A stretch of DNA of 64,000 nucleotides, taken from the NCBI RefSeq assembly GCF_002362255.1, contig NZ_LPVV01000001.1:186001-250000 (forward strand), read 5' to 3'. The position numbers and the translations under genes are program-made. Shown here piece after piece: positions 53,553 to 61,139 of this stretch; the first letter of the stretch is position 1; the number at the start of each line of letters is the position of its first letter. Source of the stretch: Microbacterium sp. SZ1. Lineage in GTDB: Bacteria; Actinomycetota; Actinomycetes; Actinomycetales; Microbacteriaceae. The notes under the pieces were generated by a model, which worked only from the letters and a program-made list of their open reading frames with translations, was not told where the DNA came from and made no database searches.

Positions 53553-53969
53553 ATGACCGACATCTTCGACGTGATCGCAGACGGCACGAGGCGCGACATC
53601 CTCCAGCTCCTCCTGCGACGCACTTCCGAAGGGGATGCCGGCACGAGCGTCAGCCACATCGTCGCCGACCTCGGCATCAGTCAGCCGACGGTGTCGAAGC
53701 ACCTGAAGGTGCTTCGTGAGGCGGAGCTGGTCAGCGTGCGCGAAGACGGTCAGCGTCGTTTCTACAGCCTCGCCGTCGAGCCGCTCGAGGCCGTCGACGA
53801 CTGGCTGGTGCCGTTCCTCGTCGACGCCTACGGCGATGACGCCCCGGACATCGACTACCCTGGTCAGCCGCTGCCGGACGGAGCCGCGCACGCCGCAGAG
53901 GTGGTCGGCCGCGCCGCGGCATCCGCGAAGCACGTCGTCACGTCGGCTCTGAAGCGCTTCGGGAACTGA
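53553..53969 (+). CDS. ArsR-like winged-helix transcriptional regulator
   Basis: A 138-residue regulator: FDVIADGTRRDILQLLLRRT, VSHIVADLGISQPTVSKHLK and VLREAELVSVREDGQRRFYS form the ArsR winged helix. No metal-binding CxC. The C-terminal 45 residues are Asp/Ala-rich. ATG 53553 has TACCCT six nt upstream, a leaderless arrangement. It diverges from trkH, perhaps its target. Confidence 0.88.
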   Translation: MTDIFDVIADGTRRDILQLLLRRTSEGDAGTSVSHIVADLGISQPTVSKHLKVLREAELVSVREDGQRRFYSLAVEPLEAVDDWLVPFLVDAYGDDAPDIDYPGQPLPDGAAHAAEVVGRAAASAKHVVTSALKRFGN

Positions 53970-53985
53970 CCCGCCGGACGCACTC

Positions 53986-54022
53986 CGCCCCCGACGACAC
54001 GGGGGGCTTGTCGCCGGGGGCG
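53986..54022 (+). terminator. GC-rich terminator hairpin after the ArsR-like gene
   Basis: CGCCCCCG (53986-53993) pairs with CGGGGGCG (54015-54022), with an inner CGAC/GTCG stem (53995-53998, 54010-54013). It begins 17 nt past the stop codon. Confidence 0.7.
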
Positions 54023-54086
54023 GGGCCGCGGGCCCCATACCCGCGTGGGCCGGAAAGGTGCCTGTCCGAGCCGTTCCCTCAGCGTC

Positions 54087-54100
54087 TCAGGCGCGCCTGA
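54087..54100. promoter_or_regulatory. Perfect 14-bp palindrome, possible operator
   Basis: TCAGGCGCGCCTGA at 54087-54100 lies between the ArsR-like terminator and the cyclase gene, 83 bp before its ATG. A self-complementary site in this position may bind a dimeric regulator; the ArsR-like protein encoded next door is a candidate. Confidence 0.35.
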
Positions 54101-54182
54101 ACGGTTCCGGGACGGCCGCTATGTCTCTCCTGGGATGGCCGGATGCTGCGCCGCCGCAAGTCACGTTTGCCATGATGTGGAG

Positions 54183-55109
54183 ATGACGCGACCTGCCGAG
54201 TACCGGGCCCACTTCGACTTCTCCCTCTCGTTCGCCAACGGAGGGGGACTGGCAGGGGAGGGCTTCCGCCTCGACCTCCCCTCGGCCCACCTCGGCGACT
54301 CGGAGATCGCAACGCTGCTCGTGCGCCATCTCGGACTGGCGCTCGTTCGGGACGTCGAGCTGCGAGACCTGCGGATCGTCGAAGAACCCCATCGCGGCTC
54401 GAGGGGCGTCGAGACGGCGCCGACGACGGAACGCCGGATCATCGACCTGAGCCACCGGATCGAAGCCGGACTCGTGACGTACCCCGGGTTGCCCGCACCC
54501 GTGATCACCCCCCACCTCACCCGTGAGGATTCGCGGAACAAGTACGCCGAGGGCACCGAGTTCGCGATGGACATCATCACCATGATCGGCAACACCGGTA
54601 CGTATCTGGACGCGCCGTTCCACCGATATGCGGACGGCGGAGATCTCGCGGCGCTCGAGCTCGAGACGCTCGTGGATCTGCCGGCTGAGGTCTTCCACCT
54701 GCACGACGCCTGGACGCCGGAGCGGCGCGGCGTCGACGCGACCGCTCTCGCGGATCGCGACCTCGCGGGGGCCGCGGTGCTGCTGGACACGGGATGGAGT
54801 CGACACTTCGGGACGCCGGCCTACGGCCGCGGTGCACCCTTCCTCACCGAGGGCGGCGCGCGTCATCTCGTCGAGGCGGGTGCTGTCCTCGTCGGCATCG
54901 ACTCGCTCAACATCGATGACACCGAGAACGGAGGGGAGCGGCCGGCGCACAGCATCCTGCTGGCCGCGGGCGTGCACGTGGTCGAGCACCTCACCGACCT
55001 CGCCGAGGTGCCGGCACGCGGAGCCCGCTTCACGGCCGCGCCGCCCGCTGTGCGCGGATTCGGCACGTTCCCGGTGCGGGCCTTGGCCGTTGTCGGCGAC
55101 GATCGCTGA
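54183..55109 (+). CDS. Cyclase-family (kynurenine-formamidase-like) protein with extra N-terminal domain
   Basis: A 308-residue protein. Residues ~1-85 (YRAHFDFSLSFANGGGLAGE, FRLDLPSAHLGDSEIA, LRDLRIVEEPH) form a small domain that I believe is a separate short gene beside such cyclases in other actinobacteria. Residues ~90-300 are the cyclase/hydrolase fold: RIIDLSHRIEAGLVTYPGLP, IGNTGTYLDAPFHRYADGG, LLDTGWSRHFG and VGIDSLNIDD. The classic HxGTHxD metal motif reads N-T-G-T-Y-L-D, so two His ligands are replaced. ATG 54183 has CATGAT six nt upstream. Function probably a metal-dependent amidase or lactonase; substrate unknown. Confidence 0.8.
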   Translation: MTRPAEYRAHFDFSLSFANGGGLAGEGFRLDLPSAHLGDSEIATLLVRHLGLALVRDVELRDLRIVEEPHRGSRGVETAPTTERRIIDLSHRIEAGLVTYPGLPAPVITPHLTREDSRNKYAEGTEFAMDIITMIGNTGTYLDAPFHRYADGGDLAALELETLVDLPAEVFHLHDAWTPERRGVDATALADRDLAGAAVLLDTGWSRHFGTPAYGRGAPFLTEGGARHLVEAGAVLVGIDSLNIDDTENGGERPAHSILLAAGVHVVEHLTDLAEVPARGARFTAAPPAVRGFGTFPVRALAVVGDDR

Positions 55110-55184
55110 TCACACAGGTCACACGGGTTTACACGCGTCCCAGCCAGCCCATAGAGTGTGCACATCGAGAAAGGGGTACGTGGG

Positions 55185-55376
55185 ATGCCCGAGGTGCCAG
55201 ATGTCCGGTTCCTTACGGTGGCTGAGGTCGCCGAGTTGATGCGTGTGTCGAAGATGACGGTTTATCGGATGGTGCACGCTGGGGAGCTGCCTGCCATCCG
55301 CTTCGGTCGGAGTTTCCGCGTGCCGGAGTCGGCGGTCGCCGACGCGCTGCAGCGTCCGATCTCCGACGTCGGCTGA
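55185..55376 (+). CDS. Small helix-turn-helix (excisionase/BldC-like) DNA-binding protein, Rv0500A-type
   Basis: A 63-residue protein: FLTVAEVAELMRVSKMTVYR, then MVHAGELPAIRFGRSFRVPE. This matches the mycobacterial Rv0500A family, which sits next to ribosomal protein bS22 (Rv0500B), as here. Though the fold resembles phage excisionases, the context is chromosomal. ATG 55185 follows a GAAAGGGG ribosome site. Probably a DNA-binding housekeeping regulator or structural protein. Confidence 0.88.
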   Translation: MPEVPDVRFLTVAEVAELMRVSKMTVYRMVHAGELPAIRFGRSFRVPESAVADALQRPISDVG

Positions 55377-55516
55377 GCGCCGCGCAGCGGTCCACCTGCC
55401 CCGGTGACGGAGCAGGTCGTTCGATTTGCTAGACTGCTCCGAGGCATTTTTTTCCATGCCCGTACCCGGGTGTCCGCGACCATGCGACGCCCAGCCCCTG
55501 ACGTAGTGAGGTTTCC

Positions 55517-55615
55517 GTGGGTTCTGTCATCAAGAAGCGCCGCAAGCGCATGGCGAAGAAGAAGCACCGCAAGCTGCTTCGCAAGACTCGCCACCAGCGC
55601 CGCAACAAGAAGTAA
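55517..55615 (+). CDS. 30S ribosomal protein bS22
   Basis: A 32-residue, extremely basic protein too short for usual ORF cutoffs: GTG 55517, then GSVIKKRRKRMAKKKHRKLL, then RKTRHQRRNKK and stop at 55615. This is the actinobacterial small-subunit protein bS22 (Rv0500B in M. tuberculosis), located in the 30S decoding region. GTGAGG lies 6 nt upstream of the GTG. It follows the Rv0500A-like HTH gene after 140 bp and ends at a strong terminator (55622-55661). Confidence 0.95.
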   Translation: MGSVIKKRRKRMAKKKHRKLLRKTRHQRRNKK

Positions 55616-55621
55616 GCGGCC

Positions 55622-55661
55622 AGACACTGAGCGCCTGTCTCCGGACGGGCGCTTTGTGTCT
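55622..55661 (+). terminator. Rho-independent terminator after bS22
   Basis: Outer stem AGACAC (55622-55627)/GTGTCT (55656-55661) and inner stem AGCGCC (55630-55635)/GGCGCT (55648-55653), seven nt after the bS22 stop. Only a few T residues flank the stem. Confidence 0.75.
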
Positions 55662-55696
55662 CTGCCTCCGGTTCCGCCTGACGTCGAGGAGTAGTC

Positions 55697-55999
55697 ATGA
55701 AGTCGATCACCGTCACCGAGCTCGCCGAGCGACAGAGCACGCCGCTCATCGATGTGCGCGAGGCGCACGAGTTCGCCGCAGGGCATGTGCCCGGCGCCGT
55801 CAACATCCCGATGTCCGAGATCGGCAACCGCCTGGACGAGCTCCCGGCCGAGTCGTTCGACGTCATCTGCCAGGCCGGTGGCCGCTCCGCGCGCGTCGTC
55901 GAGGCGCTTGAAGCCCGCGGGTACGACGCGACCAACGTCGAGGGCGGTACGGGGGAGTGGATCGCACAGGGGCGCGAGGTCGAGGTGCCGTCGGCGTGA
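55697..55999 (+). CDS. Single-domain rhodanese-like protein
   Basis: A 100-residue sulfurtransferase-type domain: LIDVREAHEFAAGHVPGAVN, and the active-site loop VICQAGGRSA with catalytic Cys. It would carry persulfide sulfur to thiol acceptors in the cytoplasm. It is the first of three genes coupled by 4-nt overlaps (rhodanese, glutaredoxin-like, Dabb). Confidence 0.9.
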   Translation: MKSITVTELAERQSTPLIDVREAHEFAAGHVPGAVNIPMSEIGNRLDELPAESFDVICQAGGRSARVVEALEARGYDATNVEGGTGEWIAQGREVEVPSA

Positions 56000-56292
56000 C
56001 CACGCTCACGCTCATCGGCAAGCCCGACTGCCATCTCTGCGACGTCGCGTCCGAGATCGTCGACGCGGTGGTCGCCGAGCTCCCGGATGCCGCGGCGGAG
56101 CGCATCGAGATCGTCGAGGCGTCGATCACCGACGATCCCGCGCTGTACGAGCTGTGGTGGGAGAAGATCCCGGTGGTCCTCATCGACGGTGAGCTGCACG
56201 CGCACTGGCGGGTGTCGGCCGACCGTCTGCGCGAGGCCCTCGAAGCGGCCCTCGTCCGAGACGCCGAGATCCCTGCGAAGGAGACCCGATGA
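55996..56292 (+). CDS. Glutaredoxin-family protein
   Basis: A 98-residue thioredoxin-fold protein: LTLIGKPDCHLCDVASEIVD with the CxxC active site (CHLC), and WWEKIPVVLIDGELHAHWRV containing the cis-Pro. Matches the DUF836/glutaredoxin-like group. GTG 55996 overlaps the rhodanese stop (GTGA) and its stop overlaps the Dabb start, so the three are made together. A sulfur/thiol carrier role with the rhodanese is likely. Confidence 0.88.
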   Translation: MTTLTLIGKPDCHLCDVASEIVDAVVAELPDAAAERIEIVEASITDDPALYELWWEKIPVVLIDGELHAHWRVSADRLREALEAALVRDAEIPAKETR

Positions 56293-56591
56293 CGGTCCGC
56301 CACGTCGTGAGCTGGAAGCTCGCCGCCGAAGACCCCGAGGTGCGCGCGGAGCAGTCCGCTGAGGTCGCGCGTCGTCTCCTCGCTCTCGAGGGGGTCGTGC
56401 CGCAGCTGCGGTCGATCTCGGCCGGTGCGAACGTCGCGTATCCGGATGCGAACTGGGACGTCACCCTGGTCGCGGACTTCGACTCGATCGCCGCGCTCGA
56501 GGAATATCAGGTGCACCCGGCGCACGAGGAGGTCGTCGCCTACGTCCGTTCCGTGGTGGCCGGACGCGTCGCCGTCGACTTCGAGATCTGA
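56289..56591 (+). CDS. Dabb-family (stress-responsive alpha/beta-barrel) protein
   Basis: A 100-residue protein: VRHVVSWKLAAEDPEVRAEQ, then LVADFDSIAALEEYQVHPAH and EEVVAYVRSVVAGRVAVDFE, the Dabb dimeric barrel pattern. ATG 56289 overlaps the glutaredoxin-like stop. Enzymatic role unknown; members act as small cyclases/hydrolases or stress proteins. Confidence 0.88.
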   Translation: MTVRHVVSWKLAAEDPEVRAEQSAEVARRLLALEGVVPQLRSISAGANVAYPDANWDVTLVADFDSIAALEEYQVHPAHEEVVAYVRSVVAGRVAVDFEI

Positions 56592-56609
56592 CGCCCGCGG
56601 CATCCGCGC

Positions 56610-56626
56610 CGTTTGCAACACAAACG
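56610..56626. promoter_or_regulatory. Inverted repeat upstream of amino-acid ABC operon
   Basis: CGTTTG-CAACA-CAAACG (56610-56626), 6-bp arms with a 5-nt centre, about 105 bp before the binding-protein ATG and 18 bp past the Dabb stop. Size and AT-rich arms suit a dimeric regulator site; no regulator gene is adjacent. Confidence 0.4.
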
Positions 56627-56655
56627 TGATGCGCAGAGAGCCCTCGCGGTTCCGT

Positions 56656-56671
56656 CGGGCGGTGTCGCCCG
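56656..56671 (+). terminator. Short GC hairpin with T-rich tail
   Basis: CGGGCG (56656-56661)/CGCCCG (56666-56671) with a 4-nt loop, followed by TGTTTAG. It may end the rhodanese-Dabb transcript or lie in the leader of the amino-acid transporter. Confidence 0.4.
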
Positions 56672-56731
56672 TGTTTAGATGTTCTCCTACCCGTCCGTGG
56701 GCATTCGGCCCTCGTCCCCTCAGGAGCTGAC

Positions 56732-57547
56732 ATGCAGCGTCGCAACATCATCGCCGGGATCGCTCTCGCGGCGACCGCCACCCTCGCCCTCGCGGGCTGC
56801 GCAGGCGGCGCAGGTGGATCCGGATCCGGCGATTCTGCTGCGGACAACGAGTACGGTCTCGTCGAGGCGGGAACGCTGACGGTCTGCTCCGACATCCCCT
56901 ACCCGCCGTTCGAGTTCGAGGGCGGCGACAACGGCACCGGGTACACCGGCTTCGACATCGACCTGCTCGACGCGATCGCCAAGAAGCTCGACCTGAAGCT
57001 CTCTGTCCAGGACGTCGGCTTCGACGCGCTGCAGTCGGGAACCACCCTCGCGGCCGGAACCTGCGACGTGGGCGCGTCGGCCATGACCATCACCGACGAC
57101 CGCAAGGCGAACCTCGACTTCTCCGACCCCTACTACGACTCGCTGCAGTCGCTGCTCGTGCGCACCGACTCGGGCATCGAGTCGATCGACGACCTGAGCG
57201 GCAAGAACGTCGGCGTCCAGCAGGGCACCACGGGCGAGGCCTACGCCAACGCGAACGCCACCGGCGCCCAGATCGTGCAGTACCCCTCCGACGGCGAGCT
57301 GTGGCCCGCGATGCAGGCCGGGCAGATCGACGCCATCCTGCAGGACCAGCCGGTAAACCTCGAGCACGAGAAGGCCGACAGCGCCTACGAGATCGTCGAG
57401 GAGTACAACACCGACGAGTCCTACGGCTTCGCCTTCGCGAAGGGCGAGAAGGCCGAGCTGCTCGACGCCGTCAACGGCGCTCTGAAGGAGCTCCGCGACA
57501 GCGGTGACTACCAGACGATCTACGACACCTACTTCACCGCGAACTGA
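56732..57547 (+). CDS. Polar amino-acid ABC transporter substrate-binding lipoprotein
   Basis: A 271-residue type-II periplasmic binding protein of the SBP_bac_3 family. Lipobox TLALAGCAGG; mature start YGLVEAGTLTVCSDIPYPPF; then GFDIDLLDAIAKKL, SAMTITDDRKANLDFSDPYY and GVQQGTTGEAYA. It binds a polar or basic amino acid such as glutamine, arginine or histidine. ATG 56732 follows AGGAG. First gene of a three-gene importer operon. Confidence 0.93.
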   Translation: MQRRNIIAGIALAATATLALAGCAGGAGGSGSGDSAADNEYGLVEAGTLTVCSDIPYPPFEFEGGDNGTGYTGFDIDLLDAIAKKLDLKLSVQDVGFDALQSGTTLAAGTCDVGASAMTITDDRKANLDFSDPYYDSLQSLLVRTDSGIESIDDLSGKNVGVQQGTTGEAYANANATGAQIVQYPSDGELWPAMQAGQIDAILQDQPVNLEHEKADSAYEIVEEYNTDESYGFAFAKGEKAELLDAVNGALKELRDSGDYQTIYDTYFTAN

Positions 57548-57583
57548 CCCGGCGGTAGGCAAGGGATCGGGAGGACCTTGACA

Positions 57584-58381
57584 ATGGCGTTGAGGCGCAC
57601 CACGAAGAGCAAGATCTATCGGTACACCGTCTACGTCGTCCTGATCGCCATCGCGGTCTGGGCTGCGATCAGCACGGACTGGGCGCGGATCAGTCAGCTC
57701 TTCTTCAACCCGGCGGTCGCGGTGAAGATGCTTCCGGGCATCTTCACCACGGCGCTCGTGAACACCCTCTGGTTCACCGCGGTGGCCTTCATCGGAGGCC
57801 TGCTGCTGGGAGTGCTGTTGGCGCTCATGAAGCTGTCGGAGATCGGACCGTTCCGGTGGATCGCGACCGCGTGGATCGAACTCTTCCGAGGTCTGCCCGC
57901 GATCCTCACCATCTTCGCGATCGCCTTCATCCTGCCGATCGCCCTCGGTGTGCCCGGCAACCGGCTCGGCGGACCGGTCGTCCTCGGACTGATCGGTCTG
58001 ATCCTGGTGGCATCGGCCTACATGGCCGAGACGATCCGCGCCGGCATCCAGGCCGTGCCGAAGGGGCAGACGGAGGCGGCCCGTTCGCTGGGCATGTCGC
58101 CGATGAAGACCACCTTCTGGATCGTGGTTCCGCAGGGATTCCGCATCATCATCCCGCCGCTCACGAACGAGTTCGTGCTGCTGCTCAAGGACACCTCGCT
58201 GCTCTTCGTCGCGGGTACTTTCATCTGGTCGAAGGAGCTCACGAACTTCGCCAGGGATGCCGCGACCCAGAACGCGAACGGAACCCCGCTGATCATGGCG
58301 GCGATCCTCTACCTGATCGTGACCATCCCGCTCACGCGCTTCAGCGCGTGGCTGGAGCGTCGGATGGGACGGGCCCGATGA
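57584..58381 (+). CDS. Polar amino-acid ABC transporter permease
   Basis: A 265-residue HisM/GlnP-type inner-membrane permease. [20 protein letters not shown] is the first conserved stretch; [20 protein letters not shown] is the family pattern, and the coupling loop reads [23 protein letters not shown] 57584 is 9 nt after GGAGG; TTG 57578 is too close. Ends with a 4-nt overlap with the ATPase. Confidence 0.93.
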   Translation: MALRRTTKSKIYRYTVYVVLIAIAVWAAISTDWARISQLFFNPAVAVKMLPGIFTTALVNTLWFTAVAFIGGLLLGVLLALMKLSEIGPFRWIATAWIELFRGLPAILTIFAIAFILPIALGVPGNRLGGPVVLGLIGLILVASAYMAETIRAGIQAVPKGQTEAARSLGMSPMKTTFWIVVPQGFRIIIPPLTNEFVLLLKDTSLLFVAGTFIWSKELTNFARDAATQNANGTPLIMAAILYLIVTIPLTRFSAWLERRMGRAR

Positions 58382-59133
58382 CCACCGATCTGATCGACGT
58401 CCACGCCCCGGCGATCGACGTGCAGGGACTCGTCAAGACGTTCGGCGACAACGAGGTGCTCAAGGGCATCGACCTCACTGTCACGGCCGGTGAGGTCGTC
58501 TGCGTGATCGGGCCGTCGGGCTCGGGCAAGTCGACGCTGCTGCGCTCGGTGAACCTGCTCGAGGAGCCGACCGACGGCAAGGTGCTCATCGAGGGCATCG
58601 ACATCACCGACCCCGACGTCGACATCGACCGGGTGCGCACCCGCATCGGCATGGTGTTCCAGAGCTTCAACCTGTTCCCGCACCTCAGCGTGCTCGACAA
58701 CCTGACGATCGCGCAGCGGCGTGTGAAGAAGCGCAACAAGGCGGATTCGGAGCGGATCGCGCACGAGATGCTCGGCCGGGTCGGGCTGGCCGAGAAGGCG
58801 AAGGCCTTCCCCGGGCACCTGTCCGGCGGACAGCAGCAGCGTGTGGCGATCGCCCGGGCGCTGTGCATGAACCCCGACATGATGCTGTTCGACGAGCCGA
58901 CGTCGGCGCTCGACCCCGAGCTGGTCGGCGAAGTGCTGCAGGTCATGCGCTCGCTCGCCGATGAGGGCATGACGATGCTCGTCGTGACCCATGAGATGGG
59001 CTTCGCCCGCGAGGTGGGTTCGCGCCTGATCTTCATGGACGGCGGTCATATCGTCGAAGAGGGCGACCCTCGCGAGGTGCTGGCCAACCCGCAGCATCCG
59101 CGCACGCAGGACTTCCTCTCCCGCGTGCTCTGA
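58378..59133 (+). CDS. Polar amino-acid ABC transporter ATP-binding protein
   Basis: A 251-residue HisP/GlnQ-type ATPase. Walker [11 protein letters not shown]-loop [10 protein letters not shown], signature [15 protein letters not shown], Walker [15 protein letters not shown], switch His in [12 protein letters not shown] 58378 overlaps the permease stop. The [10 protein letters not shown] insertion between Walker A and the Q-loop is longer than in E. coli GlnQ. Closes the operon before a strong terminator. Confidence 0.95.
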   Translation: MTTDLIDVHAPAIDVQGLVKTFGDNEVLKGIDLTVTAGEVVCVIGPSGSGKSTLLRSVNLLEEPTDGKVLIEGIDITDPDVDIDRVRTRIGMVFQSFNLFPHLSVLDNLTIAQRRVKKRNKADSERIAHEMLGRVGLAEKAKAFPGHLSGGQQQRVAIARALCMNPDMMLFDEPTSALDPELVGEVLQVMRSLADEGMTMLVVTHEMGFAREVGSRLIFMDGGHIVEEGDPREVLANPQHPRTQDFLSRVL

Positions 59134-59174
59134 GTTCGGTCGCCCGCGACATCGCCGACGCCCCGGCGCAGTGA

Positions 59175-59214
59175 CGACGCCCCTGCCTGTTGACGTCAGC
59201 AGGCAGGGGCGTCG
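59175..59214. terminator. Bidirectional terminator between two ABC operons
   Basis: Perfect 15-bp arms (59175-59189 and 59200-59214; CGACGCCCCTGCCTG) with a 10-nt loop between convergent operons. Confidence 0.8.
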
Positions 59215-59268
59215 GCGCTCAGACGGGGCGTCGGGTCGATGACAGGATCAGCTCGGAGAGCATTTCAC

Positions 59269-60348
59269 TCAGCCCCGAGGGTGCACCGCCACAGGCTCGG
59301 GTGCGACGGCGATGCGCACGCGGTCGCCGAAGGCGGGATGGATGCCGGGGGCGTGCTGCAGTCGCACGAGCTCGCCCGACTCCGTGCGCACCAGCGTGCG
59401 GCGCATGCTCCCGAGGAACGTGCTCTCCTGCACGAGGGCGTCGGTCGCGGCATCCGCCTCCGACGCGAAGTGCACGTTCTCGGGTCGCAGGTAGACGTCG
59501 ACCGGGCCGTCGGCCGGTGACTGCAGCGGCAGTCGCTGACCCCACACGACCACATGGTCGCCCTCGGCGACGCCCGAGACGACGCTGGACAGACCGACGA
59601 ATGCGGCGACGCCGGCGGTGGACGGGGTCGTGTACAGCTCCTCCGGCGTGCCGATCTGCTCGATGCGGCCGGAGTCCATCACGGCGATGCGGTCGGAGAC
59701 GGCGAGGGCTTCCTCCTGGTCGTGCGTCACGAACACCGTGGTGATGCCGAGGCGCAGCTGGATGCGGCGGATCTCGTCGCGCAGCTGCACCCGCACCTTC
59801 GCATCGAGCGCCGAGAGCGGCTCGTCGAGAAGCAGCACCTTCGGTTCGGTCACCAGTGCACGGGCGAGGGCCACACGCTGCTGCTGGCCGCCCGAGAGCT
59901 GGTGCGGGTATCGATCAGCGAAGTCGCCGAGGCCCACGAGTGCGAGGGCGTCGAGCGCGCGCTTCGCGGCCTCCGCCTTGCCCACGCCGCGGCGACGCAG
60001 GCCGAACGCCGTGTTGTCGACCACGCGCAGGTGCGGGAACAGCGAGTACGACTGGAACACCATCCCGATGTCGCGCTTGTTCGTGGGGACCCGCGACACG
60101 TCGCCGCCGTCGAGCATCACGGCTCCGCTGTCGAGTCCCTCCAGGCCCGCGAGCACGCGGAGCAGGGTCGTCTTGCCGCATCCCGACGGTCCGAGGAGCG
60201 AGACGAACTCGCCCGGGGCGATGTCGAGGTCGACGCCGTGCAGCACCGTGTTGCTGCCGTAGCTCTTCACGATGCTCTGCAGCTGCACGCGCGTTCCCTC
60301 ACCGGCCTCGGCGAGCAGGATGTTGTCGGCGGTCTGGGGGAGGGTCAT
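59269..60348 (-). CDS. ABC transporter ATP-binding protein, PotA/FbpC-like
   Basis: A 359-residue CUT/POPT-type ATPase. Walker A GPSGCGKTT, Q-loop FQSYSLFPHL, signature [15 protein letters not shown], Walker B VLLLDEPLSALDAKVR, switch His in VTHDQEEAL. A C-terminal TOBE regulatory domain follows (~270-359; VYLRPENVHF). It powers uptake of Fe3+, polyamine, phosphonate or a similar solute with the genes upstream. ATG 60348 overlaps the permease stop by 4 nt. Confidence 0.93.
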   Translation of the reverse strand: MTLPQTADNILLAEAGEGTRVQLQSIVKSYGSNTVLHGVDLDIAPGEFVSLLGPSGCGKTTLLRVLAGLEGLDSGAVMLDGGDVSRVPTNKRDIGMVFQSYSLFPHLRVVDNTAFGLRRRGVGKAEAAKRALDALALVGLGDFADRYPHQLSGGQQQRVALARALVTEPKVLLLDEPLSALDAKVRVQLRDEIRRIQLRLGITTVFVTHDQEEALAVSDRIAVMDSGRIEQIGTPEELYTTPSTAGVAAFVGLSSVVSGVAEGDHVVVWGQRLPLQSPADGPVDVYLRPENVHFASEADAATDALVQESTFLGSMRRTLVRTESGELVRLQHAPGIHPAFGDRVRIAVAPEPVAVHPRG

Positions 60349-61139
60349 GACAGGGCCTTTCGGTTGCCGCGGGCGACGCGGCCGATGAGGAGGAGCAGCA
60401 CGAAGACGAACACCAGCGCGAGCAGGGTGAAGATCGCCGGCGCATAGGGGTCCTGCTTCTGCACGACGACCATGGCGGTCTGGAACACCTGGCGGTTCAG
60501 CAGCGAGGCGATCGTGAACTCGCCGAGCACGACGGCGATGGAGATGAGGGATGCCGCGAGCAGGCCCTGGCGCAGGTTCGGCGCGAGCACCTTCAGCACG
60601 ACGGTCGGCCAGCTCGCGCCGAGGGAACGCGCGGCCTCGGCGAGCGTGCGAAGGTCGGCGGCGTCGATCGACGCCTGGATAGACCGGTATGCGAAGGGCA
60701 GCACGGTGATGCCGTACGCGAACGCCAGGGTCCACGTGCCGGTGCCGACCGTGCGGCCGATCTGCAGGTAGATCGGCGCGAGCCCGACCACGAGCACGAT
60801 CGCGGGGACGGAGATCGGCAGCAGCACGGCGAACTCGAACCCGGGCCTCAGGCGACCGAAGCGCAGGTTCACGAGGATCATGGTCGGCGCGAGCAGCAGG
60901 AGCACGATCGCCACGGTCACGACCGCGAGCACCAGCGAGTTGCCGAGCCCCATCCAGATCGGACGGATCGTCGCCGACTTCGCGGGGTCGAACAGCGCGG
61001 CCCACCGCTCGAGACCGAGAGATCCGTCGGTCTGACGAAGCGTGTACAGGAAGGTCGAGATGAGCGGGATCGCGAAGAACGCTCCGACGAGGATGCCGAC
61101 GACCCAGCGCGTGATGGGGGAAGGGGCGAGACGGTTCAT
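60345..61139 (-). CDS. ABC transporter permease, PotC-like
   Basis: A 264-residue inner-membrane permease with about six segments. The binding-protein-dependent loop is EAARSLGASWPTVVLKVLAP. ATG 61139 is chosen since it overlaps the upstream permease stop (ATGA) and has GAGGTGG six nt away; a GTG at 61148 is less likely. Second of two permeases. Confidence 0.92.
   Translation of the reverse strand: MNRLAPSPITRWVVGILVGAFFAIPLISTFLYTLRQTDGSLGLERWAALFDPAKSATIRPIWMGLGNSLVLAVVTVAIVLLLLAPTMILVNLRFGRLRPGFEFAVLLPISVPAIVLVVGLAPIYLQIGRTVGTGTWTLAFAYGITVLPFAYRSIQASIDAADLRTLAEAARSLGASWPTVVLKVLAPNLRQGLLAASLISIAVVLGEFTIASLLNRQVFQTAMVVVQKQDPYAPAIFTLLALVFVFVLLLLIGRVARGNRKALS

Noticed and set aside
55185-55376. 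Phage excisionase gene / prophage edge
   Set aside because: The sequence matches the chromosomal Rv0500A family next to bS22; no integrase, att repeat or phage genes are present.
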